From NCBI RefSeq assembly GCF_022921115.1, contig NZ_CP095075.1, positions 2,272,001 to 2,336,000 of the forward strand: a stretch of DNA of 64,000 bases. The letters are read 5' to 3'. Each line of letters begins with the position of its first letter. Position 1 is the stretch's first letter. Under the pieces are notes generated by a model. The model was not told where the DNA came from and ran no database searches. It was given only the letters and a program-made list of their open reading frames with translations. Both the position numbers and the translations under genes were made by a program. This document shows, in pieces, positions 43,973-52,720 of this stretch. The DNA is from Halobacillus amylolyticus. Its GTDB lineage: Bacteria > Bacillota > Bacilli > Bacillales > Halobacillaceae.

Positions 43973-44695
43973 TCAGAGAGCCTTAGCTTTTCCCACGGAA
44001 AATCCTGCAAACAAACGCCCCCCATATTTTTCTAGCACGCTGTCTGCAATAGCTATCACTTGCTTTTTATCGCCCACTTTATAAAAAGTGTCGAAGGCTT
44101 CTACTATTCGGTCAGCGAACTTTTCATCGTATTGCCTCAACGCGCGTATCGTCCATTTTGACTGCCCAGTCCATTGTTGATTTGTTCTTAAGTAGAATTC
44201 AATAAGTAATTCTGCTAGCACTGAGGCAACAAATAGATCCTCTTCTCGTTTAGAGCTTCCTAAGAAGTCGTCTAAGGTATCTGTTAAGAAGTAACGCTTT
44301 ACCTCAATTGTTTTCTTAGACCATTCTTCAGGGCCTTTCGCCAAAAGCTGCTCCGCTTCTTTTTTAACAGCAAAAATAAAGGGATGCTCTTTTACTATGA
44401 TCCCTTCTGCCACCATCCTGGGCAAAGATGGTCTGCCACGATCTACATCACTCTTAAAAAATTCCTTATAGGAACTCAGATTATGAACAAACACTTCGAT
44501 CGGCCATCCTTGGTCGACAAGTGATTCTCGATATGAACTCTTGTATCCTTCGTCAAAAATAACGATGTCTAAATCCGATGTTGCCGTTTCTTCTCCGCGC
44601 ACAACACTCCCGGAAAGTAATGCTCCTGTGCAGTTAGGGAATTGTTTCTTAATAAACTGTTTCGCCGATTCTATCGGATGTGGTCGTTGGTTCAT
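43973..44695 (-). CDS. Nucleotidyltransferase-domain protein
   Basis: The 240-residue protein has the Pol-beta-type nucleotidyltransferase motif GALLSGSVVRGEETATSDLD (about 24-43), i.e. GS...DxD. An alpha-helical C-terminal part follows. It resembles aminoglycoside adenylyltransferase-like or MNT-type proteins, but the target is unknown. The GGAGG before its ATG sits in a remnant hydrolase gene whose frame overlaps this start, so its promoter may have been taken from that gene. Confidence 0.85.
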   Translation of the reverse strand: MNQRPHPIESAKQFIKKQFPNCTGALLSGSVVRGEETATSDLDIVIFDEGYKSSYRESLVDQGWPIEVFVHNLSSYKEFFKSDVDRGRPSLPRMVAEGIIVKEHPFIFAVKKEAEQLLAKGPEEWSKKTIEVKRYFLTDTLDDFLGSSKREEDLFVASVLAELLIEFYLRTNQQWTGQSKWTIRALRQYDEKFADRIVEAFDTFYKVGDKKQVIAIADSVLEKYGGRLFAGFSVGKAKAL

Positions 44696-44936
44696 CTTCC
44701 TCCACCCCCTTTTCTAAAAAAGTTTTCATATCGGGCAGCAGTGTTGGGTCACTCCAATGCACATAATGTCCTCCACGACTTTCTGTATTCAACAGGGAGT
44801 GCTTTCTGCTTCAGCTTACGGATATTTTTGTATGTAATTTTACGTTCTCTTTCATTTATATTCTCAAAAGAACCATAGGCCAGATAAGTTGGCACTGCAA
44901 TTTTCTTTAAAAGCTTTGAGATATTTAAGTTAACAA
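44649..44936 (-). pseudogene. C-terminal remnant of an alpha/beta hydrolase
   Basis: Minus-strand translation reads ISKLLKKIAVPTYLAYGSFE... to a frameshift near 44790. It then continues NTESRGGHYVHWSDPTLLPD and MKTFLEKG to a stop at 44649. The pattern strand-D/E-helix-GxH near the C-terminus is typical of alpha/beta hydrolases (the catalytic His being in GGHYVHW). The N-terminal two thirds are missing, with the YnfA-like gene directly upstream. It is truncated and frameshifted, hence not functional. Confidence 0.65.
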
Positions 44937-45263
44937 CTAGTTACGGGGTGCCCATAACATCACAGACACTCCTATTAAACATATTACCGCGCCAACCCAA
45001 TCATATGTATCTGGGGTTTTCTTATCAATTAGCCATCCCCAAAGGACGGATAATATAATAAAAACTCCTCCATAGGCTGCGTACACCCTTCCAAACGAAG
45101 GAAAGGTTTGAAACGTTGCGATCACCCCATACATAACTAGAGAAAATCCGCCAACTATCCCCCAATAAAAAGGTTTACCATCCCTAAGCCAAAGCCAAAT
45201 GAGATAGCCACCGCCAATTTCAGCGAGTCCGGCTAAAAGAAACAGCATAAACACCATGAACAT
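44937..45263 (-). CDS. YnfA/UPF0060-family small multidrug-resistance-like protein
   Basis: The 108-residue protein has four membrane helices with the YnfA pattern: [16 protein letters not shown] in helix 1, [17 protein letters not shown] in helix 3 and the final [20 protein letters not shown]0060 proteins are related to SMR/DMT efflux pumps. AGGTGGAG upstream fixes the ATG at 45263. The longer frame to 45329 is not used. It follows the methyltransferase gene after about 93 bp. Confidence 0.9.
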   Translation of the reverse strand: MFMVFMLFLLAGLAEIGGGYLIWLWLRDGKPFYWGIVGGFSLVMYGVIATFQTFPSFGRVYAAYGGVFIILSVLWGWLIDKKTPDTYDWVGAVICLIGVSVMLWAPRN

Positions 45264-45356
45264 TCTAAACTCCACCTCTTTTTTACAGCAGGATTTACCC
45301 GGGTGTAATTTCTTAACTTCCGTAAACAACCAATAGTAGTGAAATAGAACGGCCTT

Positions 45357-46037
45357 TTACTCCTTTTCAAAAATAAAGACCCACATAAACGTTAACGCTT
45401 GTCGAAGTTCAACGGGTAAACCAGACAAGTCCTTCTTCTCCACCTCACGTTTATAAACGCCATGTCCGTCTGTAAGTTTCCAGCCTGTTTCCCCAGCCAT
45501 TTGCTCAAGCTCCCACGGCATCATTGTGTTGCAGATTACTTTTTCTCCATAAACGCGACGATAACTGTTCATTCTAGGCTTCGCAGTTGGACCTAACACC
45601 CCGATGCATAGCTTCCCACCTGGTTTAAGTACGCGTTTCATTTCCTCAAGTCCCTTGTAAGGTACTTCTGTCCATTCCAGACTATTCACGGCCATAATTC
45701 CATCAAAGCTCTCTTTTTCAAAAGGGAGATTAACGAGATCCCCTTGAACGAACTGCAAGTTATCTTGCTCAAGCCGGGAATTAGCCCGTTTTATCATATC
45801 CTCAGAAAGGTCGAGCCCTGTCACGGTATATCCTGCCTTTCCAAGCTTGTAAGACCCGTATCCGTCGCCACATCCGAGGTCAGCTACTTTACTCCCAATT
45901 TGTACATGTTTCTGCAAAAAAGGAATGATCGTTTTTCGACTGCCCTCATCCCACATATTCTTGCTGTTGGCATTCCAGAATTCTGCTCGTCCGTCCCATT
46001 GTTTTTCTGCCTCCTGATGCCAATTGAATGAATTCAT
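45357..46037 (-). CDS. Class I SAM-dependent methyltransferase
   Basis: The 226-residue protein has motif I VADLGCGDGYGSYKLG (about 51-66), GLDLSEDMI for the acidic motif, FDGIMAVNSLEW and the VLKPGGKLCIGV post-motif of Methyltransf_11. The acceptor is unknown. The overall pattern is common in Bacillaceae. AAGGAGG is placed before the ATG. It may be cotranscribed with the YnfA-like gene. Confidence 0.88.
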   Translation of the reverse strand: MNSFNWHQEAEKQWDGRAEFWNANSKNMWDEGSRKTIIPFLQKHVQIGSKVADLGCGDGYGSYKLGKAGYTVTGLDLSEDMIKRANSRLEQDNLQFVQGDLVNLPFEKESFDGIMAVNSLEWTEVPYKGLEEMKRVLKPGGKLCIGVLGPTAKPRMNSYRRVYGEKVICNTMMPWELEQMAGETGWKLTDGHGVYKREVEKKDLSGLPVELRQALTFMWVFIFEKE

Positions 46038-46165
46038 TAATGTTGCCTCCTTATGGTTTTCGTGTTTATAATTTGCTGGAACGCTTTATAGGGTAAGTAG
46101 TATTACTAAGAGTACGCTGCTTTCTCAATACTTAACAAAAACTTATGATTAAAGGAATCAGCAAA

Positions 46166-46386
46166 CTATATATCCGGCGAAATCAGGGGAATTCCAATCA
46201 CCGTGGATACAGCAATTCCTTCAAGAACGCCAAACGCCCCATAAAAGTAAATGATACCACCGACTATAACAAGGAGAATAGGATCAAGTATCTTCGCTTA
46301 GACTTCATGGCCCATAGTAATCCGATACAGCCATAATCGATAAAATCAGAGGAATAATGAAATAGATGAATTATCGATGGGCACAC
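46166..46386 (-). pseudogene. Degraded small membrane protein gene
   Basis: Three frames in succession give parts of one hydrophobic protein: GLLWAMKSKRRYLILFSLL, then after a stop and frameshift GGIIYFYGAFGVLEGIAV followed by STVIGIPLISPDI and a stop at 46166. GGGGAG lies before a GTG near 46386. I do not recognise the family. It is part of the 940 bp between genes at 46038-46977, the rest being the promoter, riboswitch and terminator described below. Confidence 0.5.
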
Positions 46387-46495
46387 GGTTCTCCCCTTTC
46401 TCACTCCCTCTTAGTAGTAATTCTACATCTGCCATTCTATTCCTCTGTGATCCGTTACATTTAACACTTCTTTATTCCCATTCAGTAAAAAACTG

Positions 46496-46524
46496 TTGCA
46501 CGGTTCTACAATCTTCGTTATGAT
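46496..46524 (+). promoter_or_regulatory. Sigma-A promoter of the ribonucleotide reductase operon
   Basis: TTGCAC (46496-46501), a 17-bp spacer and TATGAT (46519-46524) lie about 55 bp before the cobalamin riboswitch. No other good candidate lies between them. Confidence 0.7.
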
Positions 46525-46579
46525 AAAAACACAAGATAAGCTAACAAAACATTAAAATAACACTATATATTGTATTAGC

Positions 46580-46740
46580 GAAGAGAAGATGCCACTAGGC
46601 TTAATAGGGAATCCGGTGTAAGTCCGGAACTGCCCCCGCAACTGTTATCGCTCTCGAAACGGAGAATCCACTGTGCACAAATGCATGGGAAGGGCCGGAG
46701 TCGAAATGAGCGTTAAGTCAGGAGACCTGTCTTTCTACGC
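46580..46740 (+). ncRNA. Cobalamin (B12) riboswitch
   Basis: The core motifs occur in order: AATAGGGAATCCGGTG and AAGTCCGGAACTGCCCCCGC (46604-46640), CAACTGTTATCGCTC, CCACTG, GGGAAGGGCCGG and the B12 box GTCAGGAGACCTG (46717-46729). It lies upstream of a class I ribonucleotide reductase. With the downstream intrinsic terminator it should stop transcription when adenosylcobalamin is bound. Confidence 0.93.
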
Positions 46741-46844
46741 TAGAAAGTTTCTACTTCTTCGGGGATTGAGAAGATGAGGCGATGGAATGAACAGGCGTCT
46801 TCATTTGCTATTTGGGGACGTGTACACTTTCGTTTCATGGTTTC

Positions 46845-46874
46845 ATCCGCTCAATTTAATGAGCGGATTTTTTT
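46845..46874 (+). terminator. Riboswitch expression-platform terminator
   Basis: The perfect stem ATCCGCTCA/TGAGCGGAT has a 6-nt loop followed by TTTTTT. It lies 104 bp before the reductase start. An upstream GAAGATGAGGCG/GGCGTCTTC pairing (46771-46809) could take part in switching. Confidence 0.9.
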
Positions 46875-46977
46875 ATGGCTAATTATTCAGACAGCGTGAA
46901 TGCGATGTGGCGGACCCTTTCTCATCAGGGATTCCCACATGACCTTTTCCAAAAGCTGTTGTAAAGGAGTGATTTTG

Positions 46978-49209
46978 ATGGAGATGGTACATACATTAGA
47001 TTGGCATGATTGGTTGGAACGTCAGAGGGGAAATTTCCTGTCGCTTGATATCCAGCGATTGTTGGACAAGCTGCCTTCAATGAATCTGGGTCAGATGGGG
47101 CACGATGAGCAGGCGAAGGCGCTGATCTTGGAGTGTTTGGCGGAGATTAGTGAGACGGAACCGGACTGGACATATCTCGCAGCGCGGATACAGCTTGAGC
47201 TGATGTATGAGGAGTCGGTCCGTAATCGCGGGATAAATGAGCCCTATGCGGGACTGCATCATTTGATTGAGTTGTTAATGGACGAGGAAATTTATAGTTC
47301 GAATCTACTTACTTCTTATTCGAAACAGGAAATCGATGAGCTTGAAGCAGCGATTGCGCCTGATCGTGATCATTTGTTTACTTACATTGGTTTAAAAACG
47401 CTCGGGGATCGATATTTAGCGCGATCGAAATCAGGGCTTGTATTTGAACTTCCTCAGGAGCGGTTTATGATCATTGCGATGACGTTAATGGCACAAGAAG
47501 ATCATTCGAAACGTTTAGATTTGGTAAAAGAATCGTATTGGGCCTTGAGTCATCTCTATATGACGGTGGCGACACCGACTTTGGCAAATGCAGGCAAACG
47601 TTATGGTCAGCTGAGCTCATGCTTTATTGATACCGTCGATGACAGCTTGCAGTCAATTTATGATACGAACACGGATGTGGCAAATTTGAGCAAACACGGT
47701 GGCGGAATCGGTGTTTATTTAGGAAAAATCCGCAGCCGCGGCAGTGATATTCGTGGCTTTAAAGGCGTTTCCTCCGGGGTGCTACCATGGATGAAGCAGC
47801 TTAATAATACGGCCGTCAGTGTGGATCAGCTCGGTCAACGGCAAGGGGCGGTGGCTGTATACCTTGATGTGTGGCATAAGGATATTTTCCCTTTCCTCGA
47901 CAGTCGATTGAATAATGGTGACGAACGACAGCGGACACACGATTTGTTTACAGGCGTATCGATTCCGGATGTGTTTATGGAAGCCGTTGAGAAGCGTGAG
48001 GATTGGTACTTGTTTGACCCACACGAAGTTCGCTCCGTAATGGGCTTTTCACTCGAAGATCATTTTGATGAAGCACGCGGGAATGGTTCGTTTCGTCAGC
48101 GTTATTACGCTTGTGTTGAGAACCCTGATTTGTCAAAAGAAATCGTACCCGCGATTGAAGTGATGAAGCGAATCATGGTTGGCCAGCTTGAAACGGGAAC
48201 ACCATACATGTTTTACCGTGATGAAGTCAATCGCATGAACCCAAACAGCCATAAAGGGATGGTATACTGCAGTAATTTGTGTACGGAAATCACTCAAAAT
48301 CAGAGCCCTACCGTACAGGAGGAGCAATACATTAAGGATGGCAAAATCATTACTGTTCAAGAACCAGGTGAGTTCGTTGTTTGTAACTTATCAAGTGTGA
48401 ACCTAGGTCGCGCGGTTCCAGCTGGTGTTCTTGCAAGGCTGATTCCGATCCAAGTCCGGATGCTTGATAATGTCATTGATCAAAATTCGATTCCTGTAAA
48501 ACAAGCACAGTTAACGAATCAATCCTATCGCGGCATTGGCCTCGGTACGTTTGGCTGGGCCCACTTGCTCGCTCAGGAAAAAATCGCCTGGGAATCAGAT
48601 GAAGCAGTTGACTATACGAAGGAAGTGTATGAGGGAATTGCTTACTACTCCATCCTTGCCAGCAACCAGCTTGCCCGCGAAAAAGGAAGTTATCCGTTAT
48701 TTGAAGGGTCGGATTGGGATACAGGAGCATTTTTTGTTAAACGGTCGTTTGATCAAGATAGTACTTGGAACTGGGAACAGTTGCAACGTGACGTGGCCGA
48801 GAGGGGAATGCGTAATGGATATTTAATGGCTGTGGCCCCGAACTCCAGCACCTCAATTATTGCCGGAAGCACAGCGAGCATTGATCCGATTTTCAAAAAG
48901 TTTTATTCCGAGGAGAAAAAGGATTACAAAATTCCTGTGACGGCCCCAGATTTAAGCGCAGAAACGTATTGGTATTATAAGTCAGCGTACGATATTGATC
49001 AGCATACAAGCATAAGGCAGAATGCGGCGCGCCAGAGATATGTCGATCAGTCGATATCCTTCAATATCTATGTTCGTAACTCAATTAAAGCTAAGGAACT
49101 GCTTGCCCTGCATTTGGATGCTTGGAAACAGGGATTGAAGACGACTTATTATACGCGCTCTACCTCTAGTCAAGGGGAATATGACGATTGTGAGAGCTGC
49201 TCATCCTAA
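46978..49209 (+). CDS. Class I ribonucleoside-diphosphate reductase, alpha subunit
   Basis: The 743-residue protein has the RNR large-subunit barrel. Substrate cysteines are at SSCFIDTVDD (about 215) and VVCNLSSVNL, the thiyl site is at YCSNLCTEI, and a C-terminal shuttle pair sits in CESCSS. With the beta subunit it makes deoxynucleotides from NDPs. No N-terminal ATP-cone is obvious. AAAGGAG fixes the ATG at 46978, the longer frame to 46900 being unused. It is controlled by a B12 riboswitch, implying that a B12-dependent NrdJ exists elsewhere and that this enzyme is the low-B12 alternative. Confidence 0.93.
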   Translation: MEMVHTLDWHDWLERQRGNFLSLDIQRLLDKLPSMNLGQMGHDEQAKALILECLAEISETEPDWTYLAARIQLELMYEESVRNRGINEPYAGLHHLIELLMDEEIYSSNLLTSYSKQEIDELEAAIAPDRDHLFTYIGLKTLGDRYLARSKSGLVFELPQERFMIIAMTLMAQEDHSKRLDLVKESYWALSHLYMTVATPTLANAGKRYGQLSSCFIDTVDDSLQSIYDTNTDVANLSKHGGGIGVYLGKIRSRGSDIRGFKGVSSGVLPWMKQLNNTAVSVDQLGQRQGAVAVYLDVWHKDIFPFLDSRLNNGDERQRTHDLFTGVSIPDVFMEAVEKREDWYLFDPHEVRSVMGFSLEDHFDEARGNGSFRQRYYACVENPDLSKEIVPAIEVMKRIMVGQLETGTPYMFYRDEVNRMNPNSHKGMVYCSNLCTEITQNQSPTVQEEQYIKDGKIITVQEPGEFVVCNLSSVNLGRAVPAGVLARLIPIQVRMLDNVIDQNSIPVKQAQLTNQSYRGIGLGTFGWAHLLAQEKIAWESDEAVDYTKEVYEGIAYYSILASNQLAREKGSYPLFEGSDWDTGAFFVKRSFDQDSTWNWEQLQRDVAERGMRNGYLMAVAPNSSTSIIAGSTASIDPIFKKFYSEEKKDYKIPVTAPDLSAETYWYYKSAYDIDQHTSIRQNAARQRYVDQSISFNIYVRNSIKAKELLALHLDAWKQGLKTTYYTRSTSSQGEYDDCESCSS

Positions 49210-49218
49210 AGGAGGTTG

Positions 49219-50265
49219 ATGGAATTGGATACTGCCATTCATAAGCGAAAACTTGTCGATCTTGAAGCGCCGAATGCTTCGACAGGCATTGTTAACGGCC
49301 GAAGCTCAAACGTACTCAATTGGGATGATACCCGTTACTCTTGGGCTTATCCCATGTACAAGCGAATGCTCGCGAACTTTTGGATTCCAAACGAAATTAA
49401 TATGAGCAATGATTTAAAACAGTGGCCTCAGTTAACGGACCAAGAACAGGCTTCTTTTAAAAAAATTATCGGTTTGCTTGCGTTTCTTGATTCGATTCAA
49501 ACCGATTATGCTGGAAAGGTTACGGACTATCTGACTGATTCGAGCTTGTCGGCACTAATGCAGGTGCTGGCTTTTCAGGAAGTCGTCCATAATCAGTCCT
49601 ATTCATATGTATTGTCAACGCTCGTTGATCAAAGTGAGCAGGAACGTATTTTTGAATATTGGAAGCATGACGAGGTACTGGTCGAGCGAAACCAGTTTAT
49701 AACGGACGGTTACCAGTCTTTCGCTGACGAGCCTACACTCGAGACCTTTTTAAAATCACTGGTGTATGATGTCGTGCTTGAGGGATTGTTCTTCTATGCG
49801 GGTTTTGCATTCTTCTATAATTTGGCACGCAATCAGAAGATGGTATCGACGAGTACGATGATCAATTACATTAATCGTGATGAACAGATTCATGTCAATT
49901 TGTTTACGCGAATCTTTAAGGAAACTTTGACTGAAAATCCGGAGCTCGATCGTGTGGAATATGAGACGTTTGTAACGGAGACGTTCGCTGAAGCGGCGGA
50001 ACTTGAAATAAAGTGGGCCCATCATATTATCGGCGATCGCTTCCCAGGGATTCCGATTGGCGACCTTGAGGATTACATTCGGTTTATGGCTAATAACCGC
50101 TGCAGCCAGATGGGTGCTGAGAAGCCCTTTCCCGGCTACCAGGAGAATCCGCTCAAGTGGATTCGTGCCTATCAAGAAGTCGATGAAGGGAAATCAGACT
50201 TCTTCGAACAGAAGTCAAGACAATACACAAAGGTCTCAGAAGACAACGGCTTCGATGACTTATAA
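49219..50265 (+). CDS. Class I ribonucleoside-diphosphate reductase, beta subunit
   Basis: The 348-residue ferritin-like radical subunit has carboxylate/histidine ligands in the helices LLAFLDSIQTDY, LAFQEVVHNQSYSYVL (with the radical Tyr candidate), VLEGLFFYAGFAFFYNLAR and INRDEQIHVNLF. A C-terminal acidic tail ending DDL docks into alpha. AAAGGAGG lies three bases before the ATG at 49219 and nine before a TTG at 49225, so the TTG may be the true start. It begins ten bases after the alpha stop. Hairpin repeat copy 3 follows it. Confidence 0.93.
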   Translation: MELDTAIHKRKLVDLEAPNASTGIVNGRSSNVLNWDDTRYSWAYPMYKRMLANFWIPNEINMSNDLKQWPQLTDQEQASFKKIIGLLAFLDSIQTDYAGKVTDYLTDSSLSALMQVLAFQEVVHNQSYSYVLSTLVDQSEQERIFEYWKHDEVLVERNQFITDGYQSFADEPTLETFLKSLVYDVVLEGLFFYAGFAFFYNLARNQKMVSTSTMINYINRDEQIHVNLFTRIFKETLTENPELDRVEYETFVTETFAEAAELEIKWAHHIIGDRFPGIPIGDLEDYIRFMANNRCSQMGAEKPFPGYQENPLKWIRAYQEVDEGKSDFFEQKSRQYTKVSEDNGFDDL

Positions 50266-50275
50266 TTGGATAATT

Positions 50276-50320
50276 AACCCACCTCAGGTCATCCAAAATT
50301 TGGATGACCTGAGGTGGGTT
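50276..50320. repeat. Hairpin repeat copy 3
   Basis: AACCCACCTCAGGTCATCCA leads into a nearly loop-less turn AAATTT and the complement ending GGTGGGTT. It is followed by TTATTT and sits between converging nrd beta and SDR genes. It probably acts as a terminator. Confidence 0.95.
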
Positions 50321-50324
50321 TTAT

Positions 50325-51230
50325 TTACGAACTTACCATTTTTCCTCCATTCACATGGATCACTTGGCCGGTAACGTAGCGGGAATCGTCTGAGGATAAA
50401 TACACATAGGCTGGGGCGAGTTCAAACGGCTGCCCTGCCTTTTTCATCGGGGTATCCGCACCAAATTTTTCAACATCCTTCTCGGGAAAACTCGCTGGAA
50501 TAAGCGGTGTCCAAATCGGCCCTGGCGCAACCGCATTTACTCGAATACCTTTATCTGCAATATTTTGGGACAGGGCTCTGGTGAAACCTACAATAGCCCC
50601 TTTAGTAGCTGTGTAATCAATGAGTTGTTTGTTGCCTTCATAAGCCACAACAGACGTCGTGTTGATGATGGCATCCCCATCGTTTAATTGTGGCAATGCT
50701 GCTTTTGCTAAGTAAAAGAAGGAGTAAATGTTCGTTTTAAATGTATCGTCAAATTGTTCATTTGTAATATTCGTTAAACTTGTTTGCGGAAATTGAACAC
50801 CGTGATTATTGACAAGAATATTTAACTTGCCAAAACTTTCTATCGTTTGATTGATAACGTGTTCACAATGGTCCGGTTTCCGAAGATCACCTGTTATGAG
50901 AAGACACTTGCGTCCAAGTTCTTCAATCCGTTTTTTCGTGCGGAACGCATCCTCGTTTTCATGCTCATAAAAGTATGGGATGACTAGATCAGCTCCCTCT
51001 TTCGCATAGGCAATCGCGACAGATGCACCAATTCCACTATCTCCTCCCGTAATAATGGCCACTTTGTTTTGTAATTTCTCACTGCCGTTATAATCGGGGT
51101 TTTCAATAATTGGCTTTGGATCCATAGCATTTTCAATCCCAGGTTGTTGGCCTTGATGTTGAGGCTTGAAGGTCAATGGCTGTTTTTTAGTTTCGTTGGT
51201 TTCCTTGTAGTAAGGGTACTTAGGGTACAT
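50325..51230 (-). CDS. Short-chain dehydrogenase, general stress protein 39-like (YdaD)
   Basis: The 301-residue SDR has a proline/glutamine-rich N-terminal leader (about 1-50). NAD(P)-binding ITGGDSGIG (about 60-68), NNHGVQ and active-site YTATK with an upstream Ser (NTTSVVAYEG) follow. Length, leader and C-terminal YVTGQVIHVNGG fit the YdaD/YhdF group, SigB general stress proteins of unknown substrate. GGAGG precedes the ATG. Monocistronic. Confidence 0.9.
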   Translation of the reverse strand: MYPKYPYYKETNETKKQPLTFKPQHQGQQPGIENAMDPKPIIENPDYNGSEKLQNKVAIITGGDSGIGASVAIAYAKEGADLVIPYFYEHENEDAFRTKKRIEELGRKCLLITGDLRKPDHCEHVINQTIESFGKLNILVNNHGVQFPQTSLTNITNEQFDDTFKTNIYSFFYLAKAALPQLNDGDAIINTTSVVAYEGNKQLIDYTATKGAIVGFTRALSQNIADKGIRVNAVAPGPIWTPLIPASFPEKDVEKFGADTPMKKAGQPFELAPAYVYLSSDDSRYVTGQVIHVNGGKMVSS

Positions 51231-51404
51231 AATTATTCCTCCAGTAAAAGTATCCCTTTACTTTCTCCTAAAATCCATTATTCATTCCTTCCAATTTCCA
51301 ACTATGTAAAATCAATAGGAAATCCTATGTTAAACTAGAATTAATAGGAATCTATATAATTTTCATTTTATAAAAACCTTACTGAAAGGGGTGTCGTCTA
51401 TTCT

Positions 51405-52004
51405 ATGAGGTGGGACAAGTTGATTAGCAAAGAGCAAGCAGAAGATATTCCACAAGTGCCGAATGGGAAGCAGAATGAACCAACGATTAATGAGTTAGTT
51501 GAAGAATGGATTCACGTGTACAGTCATGACCTAAAATGGCTCGCCTACTCTTATGTGAAGGACCACTCCTTAGCCGAGGATTTAACTCAAGAGACATTCA
51601 TTAAAGCCTACCAAAAGTATGCAACCTTCAAGCAGCAATCCAGTGTTAAAACCTGGCTCTATAAGATCACGATAAACTTATGTAAGGATCATCTCAAGAG
51701 TTCATACATAAAAAGAGTGATTAAGAAAAGTACAGAAGTTTTCCGAAGTATCCCTTCCCCACACGCCACACCAGAGGAGTATCTGGTTAATAAAAGTGAG
51801 GATGAAGAGCTTCTTGAACATGTTCTTAAATTGGATGACAAATATAGAGAAATGATTATTTTATATTATTTCGAGGAATTGGATGTAAAAGATATTGCCC
51901 ATGTATTAAAAGTCAGTCCGAACACGGTTAAAACGAGACTGAGGCGGGCACGTCAGCTTCTGCAAGAACAGCTGACCTCAGAAGGGGGTTCACAAGATGA
52001 ATGA
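51405..52004 (+). CDS. ECF-type RNA polymerase sigma factor
   Basis: The 199-residue protein has sigma region 2 (about 40-105) with AEDLTQETFIKAYQKYATF and KTWLYKITINLCKD. Region 4 (about 135-185) has DVKDIAHVLKVSPNTVKTRLRRAR. The start is uncertain: the ATG at 51405 has AAAGGGG rather far upstream, while a TTG at 51420 has GAGGTGG at good spacing. It overlaps the next gene, its membrane anti-sigma factor, by 8 bases. A TATAAT lies at 51355-51360, but no convincing -35 or ECF-type promoter was recognised. Confidence 0.9.
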   Translation: MRWDKLISKEQAEDIPQVPNGKQNEPTINELVEEWIHVYSHDLKWLAYSYVKDHSLAEDLTQETFIKAYQKYATFKQQSSVKTWLYKITINLCKDHLKSSYIKRVIKKSTEVFRSIPSPHATPEEYLVNKSEDEELLEHVLKLDDKYREMIILYYFEELDVKDIAHVLKVSPNTVKTRLRRARQLLQEQLTSEGGSQDE

Positions 52005-52659
52005 TTTATTAGATCGTCGATTAAAGAAAATGGATCATAATGTGAAATATCAAAAGGTTCCAATGAGAGAACGGGATATTGAGAGTATGATACATCAAGT
52101 CACTCATCACCCAGCGAAAAGGCCAGCAAAAAAATGGATGAAGCTCACTTTTCCCATGCCTGCTGTAGCCGTCATCGCTTTTCTTTGCTTCCAGGTAAGC
52201 AATCAACCTTCCGAGTCAACCACACATAAGTCTGTCCCACTCTCAGAGCGATCGTTAGTCACTGAGCATAAAGCACAGCAGACGAGCGGGTCGAGCACGA
52301 ATGTCCAGTCAATCCAGCAAACGAGCAGCATGGATATCGCTGAACAGAAACAGAGCTCAACAATGGTTCGACAAACTTATGTCATGTTTGAAGACGACAT
52401 GTTCGCTCAAACAGGAAACCGCGTGACAGAGACAGAGCTTAGCAAGGTAATTGGCACTGTGAAGACAAGTACAGCGCTAGAACAGCAAAGAAATAATGCC
52501 TTCTTCCCTGAAGCAGATATTTACAGCATTAAAGGAATGGATGCCTCAGAGAAAATTGCGATTCACAGCAGGCGCAGCACCGGCATCGGCTCAAGCTCAA
52601 TTAGCCAACAAGGCTACTTCATCTTCGAGAAAAAAGAACCCTTACCAGCAGCCCAATAA
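51997..52659 (+). CDS. Probable membrane anti-sigma factor for the upstream ECF sigma
   Basis: The 220-residue protein has a basic cytoplasmic N-terminus of about 45 residues with HxxxH-like HQVTHHPAKR. One membrane helix (about 48-66, FPMPAVAVIAFLCFQV) is followed by a Ser/Thr/Gln-rich linker (70-125) and an extracytoplasmic domain. It has no zinc finger of the HxxxCxxC type. The coupling to the sigma gene (8-bp overlap) and topology define the role. The external domain is not one I recognise and may sense the signal. Hairpin repeat copy 4 follows. Confidence 0.8.
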   Translation: MNDLLDRRLKKMDHNVKYQKVPMRERDIESMIHQVTHHPAKRPAKKWMKLTFPMPAVAVIAFLCFQVSNQPSESTTHKSVPLSERSLVTEHKAQQTSGSSTNVQSIQQTSSMDIAEQKQSSTMVRQTYVMFEDDMFAQTGNRVTETELSKVIGTVKTSTALEQQRNNAFFPEADIYSIKGMDASEKIAIHSRRSTGIGSSSISQQGYFIFEKKEPLPAAQ

Positions 52660-52666
52660 CCCCATT

Positions 52667-52715
52667 AACTTCCACCTCAGGTCATCCATAATTTGGATGA
52701 CCTGAGGTGGAAGTT
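52667..52715. repeat. Hairpin repeat copy 4
   Basis: AACTTCCACCTCAGGTCATC and onward, loop TAATT, then the complement ending GGTGGAAGTT and TTTCC. It is identical in core and loop to copy 5, 700 bp away. Between converging genes. Confidence 0.95.
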
Positions 52716-52720
52716 TTTCC

